Position numbers and translations under genes: made by a program
Shown: piece after piece, positions 1-8,437 of the stretch
Numbering within the stretch: position 1 is the first letter of the stretch
Layout of the letters: every line of letters begins with the position of its first letter
Notes under the pieces: model-generated
Seen by the model: only the letters and a program-made list of their open reading frames with translations
Databases searched by the model: none
What the model was told of the DNA's origin: nothing
Assembly (NCBI GenBank): GCA_002005505.1
Contig: KV908531.1
Span: 246,974 to 262,416 of the forward strand
DNA: 15,443 bases
Reading direction: 5' to 3'
Source of the DNA: Botryococcus braunii
Taxonomy: Eukaryota; Chlorophyta; Trebouxiophyceae

Positions 1-76
1 GTGCGTGTGCGTGCGTGTGCGTGTGTGTGTGTGTGTGGGGGGGGGGGGGCTGTGTCTGTGTCTGCGCGTGCGCACA
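1..76. repeat. GT-rich microsatellite ending in a 13-G run
   Basis: Alternating GT and GC dinucleotides run from the window edge to about 36, followed by 13 consecutive G (37-49) and a short CGTGCGCACACAC tail. The tract is probably the right part of a longer microsatellite. It lies about 135 bases upstream of the flavoprotein exon and is likely intronic. Confidence 0.9.
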
Positions 77-184
77 CACAAACACGGTGTGATCCACATT
101 GATACCCAAGCCTGGGGACCAGGACAAGTTTTGCCCAGTTGTCTTGTAGGAGGGTATGAGCATTGGGAGGGAGGGTGCGGGCAG

Positions 185-294
185 GCTCGGAGTTTCTGCT
201 AGCGGAGCTGATGTGGCGCGACTTCTTCCGCTTTATCGCACTGAAGTACAGCAGGGCCCCGAAGCAGCAGCCCGTCTCCGCGCAGCACGGGGTG
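185..294 (+). CDS. Partial gene: cryptochrome-DASH / photolyase-like exon (FAD-binding domain)
   Basis: The reading frame from 187 gives SEFLLAELMWRDFFRFIALK, then YSRAPKQQ. The block (F)ELxWRDFFRF is a hallmark of the C-terminal FAD-binding half of the photolyase/cryptochrome family. The form with -FFRF- followed by a lysine/tyrosine pair is most like the DASH subgroup, blue-light flavoproteins acting on single-stranded or looped DNA damage or in light signalling. Only this exon is visible. The frame has a TGA at 157-159, so the exon starts after it; GGGCAG at 179-184 is the best acceptor, although it lacks a pyrimidine tract. The right end is uncertain: the similarity fades after the lysine/glutamine stretch (about 268) and I see no strong GT donor before the frame stops near 355. 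The preceding N-terminal domain should lie left of the window. The following block (the NRGRQ-type motif of the family) was looked for to the right and not found. The family call is recognition of the motif, not a search result. Confidence 0.6.
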
Positions 295-316
295 GCCCTG
301 GCGCCCCTCGCGGGAG

Positions 317-420
317 CTCCCTCAGCTGCAGCCTCCCTGGTCCCCATTCCCGCCTGATGCCCCTCCCCCTCCCTCAGCTGTAACCTCCCTGGTCCCTGGT
401 CCCGCCCGATCCCGCTGCCT
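317..420. repeat. 52-bp tandem duplication, two diverged copies
   Basis: CTCCCTCAGCTGCAGCCTCC at 317 recurs as CTCCCTCAGCTGTAACCTCC at 369. Similarity continues through CTGGTCCC and a CCCGCC(T/C)GAT segment, giving two units of about 52 bp in direct order. The repeat is C/T-rich and each unit contains a possible 3' splice site (CCCTCAG). It lies directly after the flavoprotein exon, so it may sit in the next intron. Confidence 0.8.
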
Positions 421-1403
421 TCATGGTTTACCACCGTCAGCCTGGGCCAGGGTCGGAAGGTTCAACCTTCGCCCACCCGCTCGCGGATGCATTTGTGCCT
501 GCACCGTTCCGTGCAGCTGGTGCCCGATTGGGAGAGCCTGGCCAGTCTGATCCTGGGCAAATTGACCGATGTTGACAGGGTAGTGTTGCCCCAAATTTAC
601 AACCGTGCACGATAGTCGAGGTTGGAGAAGGGATGATTCAGAAGGTAGTCTTGCGATTGTAGTGGGGACAGAGGCCAAGGGAGAATGTGGCTAGCGATCG
701 TAGCCCTTCTCCGCTCGCGTAGTTGGGGTGGGCTGTTTCGTCAGCGCGTGAGCGAGGCATGTGCGACAGTACTTCAGGTGTAATGTCTTCTCTGCGTGTG
801 CGGGGTCATGCACACTTGACACTTTTTCTTGTTCTGATGGATCCCAGTGGGCAATCCTATTGGGCAATCCAGCAGCGTCGGTGAACTCTTCTCCCCTCCT
901 TCTATCTCCAGCCCACCCTTGGAGCGTTTGGCCCTGAGGAAGAGAACGCCTTGATTTGGTTTGGGGCTGGCTGTGGCTCTGGGGCCTGGAGTCATTGTAT
1001 TGCAGCATCCGGGCACTGGGTTTCCTCGAGGATGGGTTAGCCTGGATCGCCGGATTTATTTTATCGGATTGCAAATGTGATTGCCCCGAGGATAGGATTG
1101 AGAGGAATGCCAACATGCTTTGATTTGTATTGCCAGATTGCTTGCCTCAAGGATCAGATTGCCAGTGTGGAACAAGTCGGGTTGCCAGTTTGCATTGCTT
1201 TGAAGATTGTCTTTGTGGTATTGCCAGTATCAAAGTTGTTTCGGATTGCCCCTTCGAGTTGACCTCAAGGAGCGGAGTGCTAGGAATGCCAGGAGAAGTC
1301 TTCGTCTCAAGAGTCCATGGCTTGGGTTTGGACGGCCAGACGCGCGTGAGGTCTGTCGAGTAAGGGGGGCTACTTTTGGATTGTGATCTGCCGTGGCTGG
1401 GCC
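421..1403. other. No gene recognised; degenerate GATTGCC repeats in the right half
   Basis: Open frames here are short (the longest is 141 codons, minus strand, 1116-691) and none shows a known motif or convincing splice borders. From about 1040 to 1260 the plus strand repeats short words such as GGATTGCC, GATTGCTT and GTTGCCAG at irregular 20-35 base intervals, suggesting a decayed minisatellite. Probably intronic or intergenic. Confidence 0.5.
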
Positions 1404-1715
1404 TGGCAAATGTGACTTAAGGAGCCCGGAACATGTGACGGATGGGTGACTTGGGAAGCCACCTTCTCGGCATGTGTGACTCAGAGAACTTGGCACAGTG
1501 ACTAAGGAGCTGGTACATTTGACTGAGGGGTGACTTACAAAGCCACCTTCCTGTGAAATGCGACTCAGGGAGCTTCGCACATGTGACTTGCGGAGGCGGT
1601 ACATGTGACTTCGGGGGGACTTTGGAAGCCACCTTCCCGCCACATATGACTTAGAATGACTTAGTGAGCCACCTTCCCGCCACATGTGACTTGTTGTTGT
1701 GTTCTGAGAAGCCAC
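1404..1715. repeat. Degenerate minisatellite built on GTGACTT / GAAGCCACCTTC
   Basis: The sequence AAGCCACCTTC or close variants occurs near 1456, 1541, 1626 and 1671. Between copies lies a shorter word, ACATGTGACTT(C/A)GGGAGC, also repeated many times. The larger unit is about 85 bp in the first two copies and about 45 bp at the right end, with sub-units of about 20-25 bp. The minus frame through it (1715-1230) is open for 161 codons and low in complexity. I treat this as a by-product of the repeat, not as a gene. Confidence 0.75.
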
Positions 1716-2068
1716 CCTTGCAAAGCCGCCCCGGGGCAGGGTGGCTTCCTAAGACACAAGTGTTCGGGCTCTCCCCATGGAGAGAGCTATGTGGGTTTTG
1801 TCTGAGACTGGTTGTTGGACGCGTTGAATGTTGCGCACCAGGCGTGAGCTTATTTGCTGGGGCGTTATGTTTTTTTTTCCCCTGGCTTCCTACCGGGAGC
1901 CTGTGCAATGACAAGTATAGCATGTTTAAAAGATCGTAGTCAGAAGCCGGGAGCAGGAGGGAGCGGTCGGCGGTACCCACAGTTGTGGAGGGCTCTCATT
2001 TAAGCCTCGTGCTTTCTTTATGGTAAGGGCTAGGTCTGACGAGCTGATTTGAGCCTCCATAGTGGGGG

Positions 2069-2093
2069 TTTTTTTTTGGGGGGGGGGGGGGGG
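2069..2093. repeat. T9G16 homopolymer tract
   Basis: Nine T (2069-2077) run directly into sixteen G (2078-2093). It is one of at least six G/C homopolymers of 13 or more in this window, and it is likely to be length-variable and error-prone in sequencing. Confidence 0.95.
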
Positions 2094-2110
2094 ATGCAGG
2101 GGGAAGAAAG

Positions 2111-2230
2111 TCCTCGTGTTTGTCATAGCGCTCCGCGGGAATCAACCCGGGGTCGATGTCTGGCTTGGTGCTGCGCTCGACACAGGGAGCGGGCAGTTTC
2201 TTGCTGTCATTCCAGGCTTTCAGAAACAAA
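2111..2230 (-). other. Possible coding relic or exon, unrecognised
   Basis: Read right to left, one frame gives FLKAWNDSKKLPAPC, then VERSTKPDIDPGLIPAERYD, then KHEDFLP. The amino-acid mix and charge pattern look like a real protein. On its 5' side is TCCTTTGTTTCTGAAAG, a usable pyrimidine-rich acceptor; on its 3' side the frame runs into a poly-C tract with no clear donor. The opposite strand is also open here. I recognise no family. It could be one exon of an unseen gene, a transposon fossil, or chance. Confidence 0.2.
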
Positions 2231-2285
2231 GGACTATGATGGCATGCGTTGTTAAACGGCATGTGCCTCATCAGGTGGTATGCCA

Positions 2286-2405
2286 GACAGTTGTTGTGAC
2301 CATGACAAACTGTCCATGAGATGTCTTGCTTCGAAGCTTCATGCATATGTGCTCTTTGGTCAAGGCACATGTGAGGAGGCACATGCCAGGTGCCTCATGA
2401 GGCAC
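2286..2405. repeat. Hairpin and palindrome cluster with GGCACATG words
   Basis: An imperfect inverted repeat, GACAGTTGTTGT...ATGACAAACTGTC, lies at 2286-2314. A perfect 16-bp palindrome, GTGCCTCATGAGGCAC, is at 2390-2405. Between them GTGCCTCA, GGCACATG and their complements recur several times. Function unknown. Confidence 0.7.
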
Positions 2406-2888
2406 ATACAGCTGCCTCAAGGAGCTTGGGTGAAGCTTCTCAGGAGTTTGGCAAATTTATGAAGCTCCTCGTGTAGCTCTGTGGGGGTGAGCAGGTGGTG
2501 TGAGCAGGGTGGATGGCTTTGCATGACGCAGCGGTGCTGTGGAAGCGATCGCTTTTGTTGTTTTTACTTACTGTCGGTGCAGCTACTTTTGGTCAAAGAT
2601 CTCGCTTTCGTTATTGGCTTTGTTCTCTATCTGATTTTGTTCGGTTTGGTAGGGCTTTGCCAAGTGGTAGCTTTTGCGGGCAGCTGGTGTTCTGCGGCCC
2701 CATATAGCACTGTTTCGCCATGCACGGAGCCCGGGCGTTTGCAATGACGAAAGGTTGGTATATGAGGTTGTCAGGCTAATCTCTTATTTTCTATGAGCAA
2801 CCCAAGAGGGGTTATGAGGTGTACTGCCAGTACGGACGGGAAAGTGGAATGTCCACATGACTGCTCCCAGGAGGCGGTGTCCGCAGGA

Positions 2889-3640
2889 ACTCCCAACGAC
2901 TTTCCAATTTGGATGGCTTTCGGGTGCAAATACATCGGGGTTGGAACCCGCGGATGGGTTCATGACATTGTCAATTGCAATTTGTTATGATATCGCACCC
3001 GAACTTCCGATTGAGTGTCGATCGGAGTTCTCCGGATGTCGGAGTGCTTTCGGTCGGGTCAAGTGACTCGACTTAAAAGTCTCGGACCGGGCTGGGACCG
3101 CGTCGGAGTTCCTCGGTTCCGTCCGTGCTGTTTGCGTACCTCAGGCCGATGCGGGAGGCGCGGACACCGAGTGTTGCCACCCGGGACGGTATGTGAGAGC
3201 GTGTGTGTCAGTGTGTGAGAGAAGGGTCCGCTTGAAGGTTGTTAAGGGCGCTGTGGGGTTGGGGACCCGGCCAGCCACGCCATGTCTCAGTATTGAGACA
3301 TAACTGAACTATGCCTGCTGCAACTGACGATGCCATCTGCTATTTCCTAATCTGTGTTGGCGTCTCAAAAGCATCCAGCAGCTCAAGCTTGTAGTCCCTC
3401 AAGGGGGCATGCAGGAGTGGTTGCAGTCCCAATCAGTCGTGGAATTGATGGTCCAGCGTTTCCAGAGCATGCTCGAGGAGCTCCATCGTTCTGGAAACCT
3501 TGGTCCTCACAAGGGCGAACCTCAAAAGGAATTGTCGTGTTGAAGTTCCTGCCAGTGGAAACTCCGAAGAGGTCGAATTTGCGTGGCTTTTGGGCGCAAA
3601 TTTCTTCCTTTCGACTTGGGACCGTCTCGATCGTGGCAAA
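2889..3640 (+). repeat. Two diverged copies of a dispersed repeat of about 50 bp
   Basis: The segment from about 2889 (GAACTCCCAACGACTTTCC, then AATTTGGATGGCTTTCGGGT, then GCAAAT) resembles the segment from about 3559 (GAAACTCCGAAGAGGTCG, then AATTTGCGTGGCTTTTGGGC, then GCAAAT). The order and spacing of matches are kept over about 50 bases. The coordinates enclose both copies; the sequence between them is not part of the repeat. It could be a fossil transposon piece. Confidence 0.45.
3328..3543 (+). CDS. Candidate coding segment, helical, unrecognised
   Basis: Between a TGA at 3325 and a TGA at 3541, one frame stays open for 71 codons. From about residue 11 it reads WRLKSIQQLKLVVPQGGMQ, then EWLQSQSVVELMVQRFQSML, then EELHRSGNLGPHKG. 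The alternation of hydrophobic and charged or glutamine residues suggests amphipathic helices. It resembles in texture a retroelement Gag or a coiled-coil protein, but I recognise no family. A first in-frame ATG is at 3409. Longer open frames overlap it (192 codons plus, 3354-3932; 171 and 167 codons minus, 3898-3383 and 3936-3433). Their compositions look less natural, but they make the choice of frame uncertain. Confidence 0.25.
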   Translation, partial: RCHLLFPNLCWRLKSIQQLKLVVPQGGMQEWLQSQSVVELMVQRFQSMLEELHRSGNLGPHKGEPQKELSC

Positions 3641-5067
3641 TTTTGGGCTGAACTGCACATGTGAGATATGGATCGTTGGAGTTGCCACGAGATCAGCCCT
3701 GGGAGTACTCCCAGAGTTGATCCGACCAGGGATTCCTTTTGACGTACTCCTGCAGTACAGCTGTACACATGTGGCATGCTGTGTAGTAGCTTTGCCAGAA
3801 GCAGGAGCGAGGTTGGATCCAAGGAGGAATGGGTATTGGAAGCTTTTGTACCGATCAGGAGTATGGCAGGGGCGTTGTTTATGTCGCAGCCTTGGCATGC
3901 ATGCAGAGCGGACGCCGCATAAGCCACATTAGGCAACAGGTTTATAACTTAGGGCAACGCCGCGAGTCTATGTCCAGGATCGCTGGTTTGCACGCAAAGT
4001 TTTTGAATACTTTGTTTCCTTGTGTGTTACTAGGTAGCTTTTTCGAGGCCGCTTGGTTTTTAATTGGATCTTTTCGTGCCTTTGCTCTTCGATGCGAGCT
4101 ATATATAGTGCGGCATCAAAATGATAAGATCATTAGCTAGGCCATGTCTTTGGTTTCATTGTGTTTTAGATTTTTGAGGTAGCTGAAATACTAGCTGGCC
4201 ACCTGCCTAGTCCACCGTGACGCCTTCCAAGAAATTTGTACTTCGTGAAGTGCTGACCAGTGAGATTCAGGGCTAATTCAATCTCTCTTCGTCGAGGTGG
4301 TAGATGGCGTAGAAAGCACTGGTGGTCTCATGAAGCTCCTTAAGGGATTAAGGGAAGTCGAATCTGCGTTTCTTATTCCATTTTGTTTGGAGTGTAAAGT
4401 TTGGAGGTCCACCACTCATGAATTTTCAGCTCTTAGGTCGACCATCTGTAGTCGGGGATGGTGAAGAGGCGAAGCTTAACGCCCTCTGCAGGATGCAGAG
4501 TGAGCTATAGCCATACCTAGCCTAGCTAGGTACAAGTGCGCACCAGTGCACGGGGGATGCAGTCCCGGCATGGTGTTGTGGAGAGGCTCGAGAAAGCTTG
4601 CTTCATGATACACCAGAGTCCGTCCAGCGTTCCTTTGGCATGTGCGCAGGAAGGATGCAGATTTATATGAAAGACCCTGCATACGTTCTGCATGGGTCCG
4701 TGCAGTGGCCTTTCTAAAGGCTGCCCTATGTGCAGTGCTGCCACGTTTCCAGAAAGGATAAAGACTCGCGAGGACACTCTATGCATCCTATATAAGCACT
4801 TATGGTTACGTGTGATATTTGCTATATAAACACATATTTTTGCTGGACATATAAGCGCTATATGCATATAGTGTTTAGATAACCACTCCTCTTGGGACAT
4901 GCTTTTCAAAAAGGGTCGGCTGTGCAATTCAGGTCTGCTGTACAAACACTCGACCTGCGTACCCCTTTGAATAGCACTGGCTAGGACCCTTCATTTTTTG
5001 ATTGAGGTGAGCAGATATGTGTCCCTGGAGCGTGGGAAGCGATGCACATGACCTTCAGGATCTTCAG
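3544..5067. other. No gene recognised
   Basis: The first 390 bases are unusually poor in stop codons on both strands. After about 4140 open frames are short and the sequence becomes more A/T-rich, with TATATA-type words at 4100 and 4790-4870. CCTAGCTAGG near 4518 and several TGCAG/CTGCA words form small palindromes. I see no splice-bounded coding block. Confidence 0.4.
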
Positions 5068-5095
5068 TATTTACGTAATGATCATTACGTAAATA
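5068..5095. repeat. Perfect 28-bp palindrome
   Basis: TATTTACGTAATGA is followed immediately by its exact reverse complement TCATTACGTAAATA, with no spacer. The flanking bases (G and T) no longer pair. It could form a cruciform or bind a symmetrical protein dimer; TTACGTAA is a bZIP-type site. No gene is visible nearby. Confidence 0.95.
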
Positions 5096-6489
5096 TCATG
5101 ACGGAGTTTTATTAAGGCTGCCCGCAACGTGAAGTACAAGGAAATGCCGCATGAGCATGGGTGTGATGCCCAACACATTTTTGTGGCATTGTTATTCGAG
5201 TGTCCTACATTTTGACTAGGAGTTTTGTAATGAGTTATAATTTGGAGATCTGCAGTTTTTGTTATGTGCTAGTGCAAGTTTTGCTGAAGGATAGGACTGC
5301 CAATGGACGATGTGCAAATGTACACCCTTTCTTTGTGTATTTTGCGAATTGTCGGTAATGGTGCCATGGGCGTGCATTACGTACATGGTTTGTATCGGCG
5401 CAAGGCTAATATTAATATCGATGCAATCTAACGACTTTCTAACGTGTCGAGCAGCGCTGCTCGACAGCAAGACACGCTGTTTTCAATATTTTTGCACTGG
5501 TTCAAAGTCTAAAGAGTTTTGAGAGATGTGATCCAGAATTTTCTGCCATGAATGCTATTAAGGGGGTGATTTCCCTGCATATATGCGCACTTGTACAAAT
5601 GTATTTGGGCACCGGGGGCCTGAGTCTGATATATTTCACTTTTATCTTCAAATGCGGCGTTGCTACTCGCCTCAACCTGCAGGCTGGACAACTGTTGACA
5701 GCTTAGTTGCTGGAATGCCACGCTGGATTTAAAAAATAAAAAAAAAGAAAAAAACTGTCATACACGTACGGCCTCTCAAGCTCAAGAAAGTATCACGGCA
5801 CATGCATCATGCGGATCTTAATCGATGTCCAGACCACGGGTGCACCCTCCTTGAGCGATGAGTTTTGAACTGATTCTAGAGACGTTACCCGCAGGGGAAG
5901 ATGTTGAGTCAATTTCCAGACTGTGGAGTAATCAATGACTAATATGAACGACCTGCACAACCAATTCTACAAGCTACTCTGCATGGTACATATGTAGCTC
6001 GTACATATATATCCACCCTCCTTATATGGTCATGGAATGCTCGCTCGGCTCCATGCATCTCTTGCTCGGTTTCTAAAATTTGTGTGAGCTTGCAAAGCAA
6101 TTTTTGAACAAGTTCAGGAAGGCCTTGTTAAACATACGTGATTTGGGGTTAGGATACTCTCCACGTTTTAGTCTACAAACAATTTTGACCAGGATTCACA
6201 GTTCCCACGCGTACGTACGACGTATACACGTTGAACAGTTGATGGGAATGTATGTGGAGCCAAGCCTCAAAATTTGATGGTGGCAAGGGGTGGTCGGCGG
6301 CTGGTACCAAACCCAACCGCAGGGCCCATTCGATGAGGGCTGACCCTTGCGGTCTCTTTGTCACGCACGATTGCATATGCCCCTGGGCCTGGTGCATCGT
6401 TTGGAGGCAGCTCTTCCCTTCCGTACACCTGCAGTGGATTTTATTCCTTAGGAACCAATTGGGGTATCTTGCAAGTACAATGCGGGGCC
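5096..6489. other. No gene recognised; A/T-rich with scattered TATA and GTACAT words
   Basis: Open frames do not exceed 85 codons over most of the stretch. Visible elements are the 22-bp palindrome at 5445 and an A-rich tract at 5731-5754 (A runs broken by single T and G). A partly open region lies at 6173-6503: 113 codons minus and 83 codons plus, overlapping, without a recognisable motif. Confidence 0.45.
5445..5466. repeat. Perfect 22-bp palindrome
   Basis: TGTCGAGCAGC is followed by its exact reverse complement GCTGCTCGACA. It is G/C-rich in the stem and has no spacer. It differs in sequence from the other palindromes of the window, so these are not copies of one element. Confidence 0.95.
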
Positions 6490-6544
6490 AGCCTATGATA
6501 TAATAGTATCTCATGAGAATAGCCTATGATACAATAGTATCTCA
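6490..6544 (+). repeat. Two 24-bp direct repeats beside the 46-bp palindrome
   Basis: AGCCTATGATATAATAGTAT plus CTCA at 6490-6513 recurs with one change (T to C) at 6521-6544, a period of 31 bases. The second copy ends at the first base of the long palindrome. Later, TAAGTGATTACTCTATAAGTATAAGTG (6590-6617; quoted in overlapping pieces: TAAGTGATTACTC, CTATAAGTATAAGTG) repeats parts of the palindrome arm. Confidence 0.9.
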
Positions 6545-6589
6545 AGTGAATACTCTCCGCACGTGATCACGTGCGGAGAGTATTCACTT
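6544..6589. repeat. Perfect 46-bp palindrome
   Basis: The left arm (6544-6566) begins AAGTGAATACTCTCCGCACG and ends TGA; the right arm (6567-6589) is its exact reverse complement, with no spacer and no mismatch. The centre CACGTGATCACGTG contains two CACGTG (E-box/G-box) words. Perfect palindromes of this length are expected to be unstable unless young or maintained. No gene is evident within 800 bases. Confidence 0.97.
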
Positions 6590-6665
6590 ATAAGTGATTA
6601 CTCTATAAGTATAAGTGTCAGCTCGGGCCTGAGCGCCTTATCTCCAAACATCTTCAGAGCTCAAT

Positions 6666-6685
6666 TGTTTGCTTGCAAGCAAACA
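6666..6685. repeat. Perfect 20-bp palindrome
   Basis: TGTTTGCTTG is followed by CAAGCAAACA. It lies 77 bases after the 46-bp palindrome and just before a 15-G run. Confidence 0.95.
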
Positions 6686-6726
6686 CCCTTTTGCTTGTGA
6701 ATAGCCTGGGTACATGCATGAGAGGT

Positions 6727-6751
6727 GGGGGGGGGGGGGGGAGGGGGGGCG
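6727..6751. repeat. G15-A-G7 tract
   Basis: Fifteen G (6727-6741), one A, seven G, then C and GGGG. It contains enough G runs to form a quadruplex on the plus strand. Confidence 0.95.
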
Positions 6752-7465
6752 GGGTCTGTTCTCAGCCGTTTAACACACCAAAGAAGAGGGTTTCAACCGC
6801 CTAATGAGGAAGTTTGTAGATCAAAAAAGCATGTGGTTCAAAGCAGACATGGTGCCCGGTTGAAGGAACCACTTGCAATTGCTCAGGATATTGTACCCTG
6901 TACAGCCGCTCACACAGACGAGGCTGTACAGCTCACACGTGCAAGACTGCACAGTTGAGCTAGCATGCATGTGACTGCATTCTCCCATCAGCCATGTAGA
7001 CCAGTAATATTACTTCAGCAATTGAAGTGGCACGCCCGCAAGCTTTGCGCACTTCGTATGTGGACTCTACAAGCATGGCATGTCACGCGCCACAACGTGT
7101 TAACATGGCGGGCTTGCCAGAGCCCATCCACAGTGAATGCAAATCTCTGTACAGAGGCAGGACAGAATCTTATCCGCGTGTCCACAGCGAAGGGTTGCGC
7201 CAGAAGTAGTAGAGATTCGACGCAGCTATGTCTGAACTATAGTTGAAGTTAGTCACGTGACAGTTTTGAAGCCTTTCAAGTAGTTGATAGCACTGTGCAA
7301 CACGTGTGCAACTGTGCAACAGCCTGTCAGGTGTATTCATTGATCATCTCAGCAACACCTGGATTGCAACCATTGACAGAAATCCTTCAAGTGGGTGAGT
7401 GTACTGAAGACAAGCTTGAGAAGTCTTTTCCTCTCCTTTGCTGGGGAGTCTAGCAGGTAGTGTTT
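6752..7465. other. No gene recognised; likely 3' flank of the SHIPPO gene
   Basis: Holds an inverted repeat TGTACAGCC (6899-6907) / GGCTGTACA (6922-6930) with a 14-base loop. The word ACTGTGCAAC occurs twice near 7290-7320. Open frames are at most 93 codons and have no motif. Because the minus-strand gene stops at 7466, its 3' untranslated region and polyadenylation site should fall here; I cannot pick a signal with confidence. Confidence 0.45.
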
Positions 7466-7700
7466 TCACACCAGGGTCCTGCGAAACGGGGCGGCTGCCT
7501 TCTTTCCAGCTGCTCGATTGGTGGCGGTCACGACATGGCCGTGAGGCACAAGTGCATCGCCCGTTTGCCCTGGATGTCTTTCACTTTTGTGGCTTTTAGA
7601 AGAAGATTGCCGATGGGGCTTCGGCAACTTGTGGGACGCGACGTTGTAAGCTGGGCCTGGTGAGTCACGCCCACGACCCACCTGATGCGCTGTACCTGCG
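7466..7700 (-). CDS. SHIPPO/STPGR repeat gene, likely terminal exon
   Basis: The frame contains RGRDSPGPAYNVASHK, an SPGPAY form of the sperm-tail PG-rich repeat. It goes on through a basic, serine/histidine-rich tail (PKPHRQSSSKSHKSER) and ends AAGKKAAAPFRRTLV at a TGA (7468-7466). Such a lysine/arginine-rich end would suit binding to microtubules, but that is inference. The start shown uses the acceptor GGCTTTCCCAG at 7701, the best pyrimidine-rich site; CGCAG (exon from 7695) and CATCAG further in are alternatives with other phases. The frame is open upstream to about 7747. No donor-like site is needed because the frame stops here, which makes this the natural 3' end of the minus-strand gene. 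The link to the exons to the right rests on shared motif and strand, not on a matched splice phase. Confidence 0.55.
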
Positions 7701-8163
7701 CTGGGAAAGCCAGCCAAGCGATCCCCAGCCTCGTGTGCGCACTTCAAGTCTTTACCTCCGCCCTGCGCACATGAACAAACTATTATACATACATCGTTAA
7801 AATAGTATTAAGTCTTGCACGGCTTCTAAAGATATATCTGTAGACCTCTTATTTAAAATGTCGAAGTACATGTAATTTAAATTCGTCTAAGTACTTGTAT
7901 ACATATGTTGGATATATCGTATATACGTATACATGATTACTGGATGTTTGCTCAGAAATGGCGGAGCGCCACGGGTGCACATCTACGCAGGTCTGGTCCA
8001 GAGAAAGACAGTGTTCTGTCGACATTTCGGGAGAAATCTGTCCTTATCTGCGTCAGGTCTGTACGCCTGTGCAATGGTGCTAGCCTGCCAATATTGATTA
8101 ATCATGAGCAAGAATGCATTATTCCTTCGCATGAACTATATAATCATGTTTTTAGAAATGTGA
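7701..8163. other. Probable intron, A/T-rich centre
   Basis: Between two SHIPPO-like exons. From about 7780 to 7940 the sequence is rich in TATA, GTATAC and ATATAC words, including CGTATATACGTATAC near 7918. No open frame with a motif is present on either strand. Confidence 0.4.
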
Positions 8164-8437
8164 TTAGTTGAAACTTTTGTAGGTCAAGCTCCCGCGGTAC
8201 ACAACTCCGTGCATGTACAGACCACTAAGGGGAAACGAGTTTTTCGAATTCGAGCGTGGGTTTGTGTGGGGACCCACCGGAGGTCCCATCCTAACGCCGG
8301 ATGAGGACAGGCAAGTAATGACCGATGGTCCGCACGAAGGCCCAGGAGAGTCGGAACGCGGCACGAATGAATTCCGATCCGCACTTCCAGTCCCAAACTT
8401 GACATTTGCAGCTCGAGCCTTATTTGACACTACGGCC
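8164..8437 (-). CDS. SHIPPO/STPGR-like exon with degenerate SPGP motif
   Basis: From the acceptor ACGGCAG (exon from 8437) the frame reads AVVSNKARAANVKFGTGSAD, then RNSFVPRSDSPGPSCGPSV. The order -VxFGT...R...F..(S)DSPGP- matches the STPGR layout (hydrophobic-F-G core, then PGP). The usual GAY is CGP here, so the copy is diverged. The frame continues to a TAA at 8166-8164, through a glycine/proline part (MGPPVGPHTNPRSN) that looks less like the family. The exon may therefore end earlier, for example at CTCCG|GTGGGT, or this may be an alternative 3' end. The opposite strand is also open (117 codons, 8213-8566), but without a known motif. Confidence 0.4.

Larger units (their letters stand above)
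1716..3327. other. Intergenic or intronic; no confident gene
   Basis: Contains a T9G16 homopolymer pair (2069-2093), a hairpin and palindrome cluster (2286-2405), one possible coding relic on the minus strand (2111-2230), and the left member of a diverged repeat pair (2889-2940). Open frames are below about 130 codons and show no recognisable motif. From 3000 to 3130 short words (TCGGAGT, GTCGGA, CTCGGACC) recur, suggesting another decayed repeat. Confidence 0.5.

Noticed and set aside
1230..1715. Minus-strand frame of 161 codons with repeated EGG(F/S)(P/V)SHPSV words
   Set aside because: It is the translation of the minisatellite and has no recognisable domain or splice borders.
2125..2175. 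GGGTTGATTCCC on the minus strand, also T-arm-like
   Set aside because: It lacks the invariant TTC and the other tRNA arms.
5731..5754. A-rich tract as the tail of a SINE or processed copy
   Set aside because: I could not find target-site duplications or an RNA-like body next to it.
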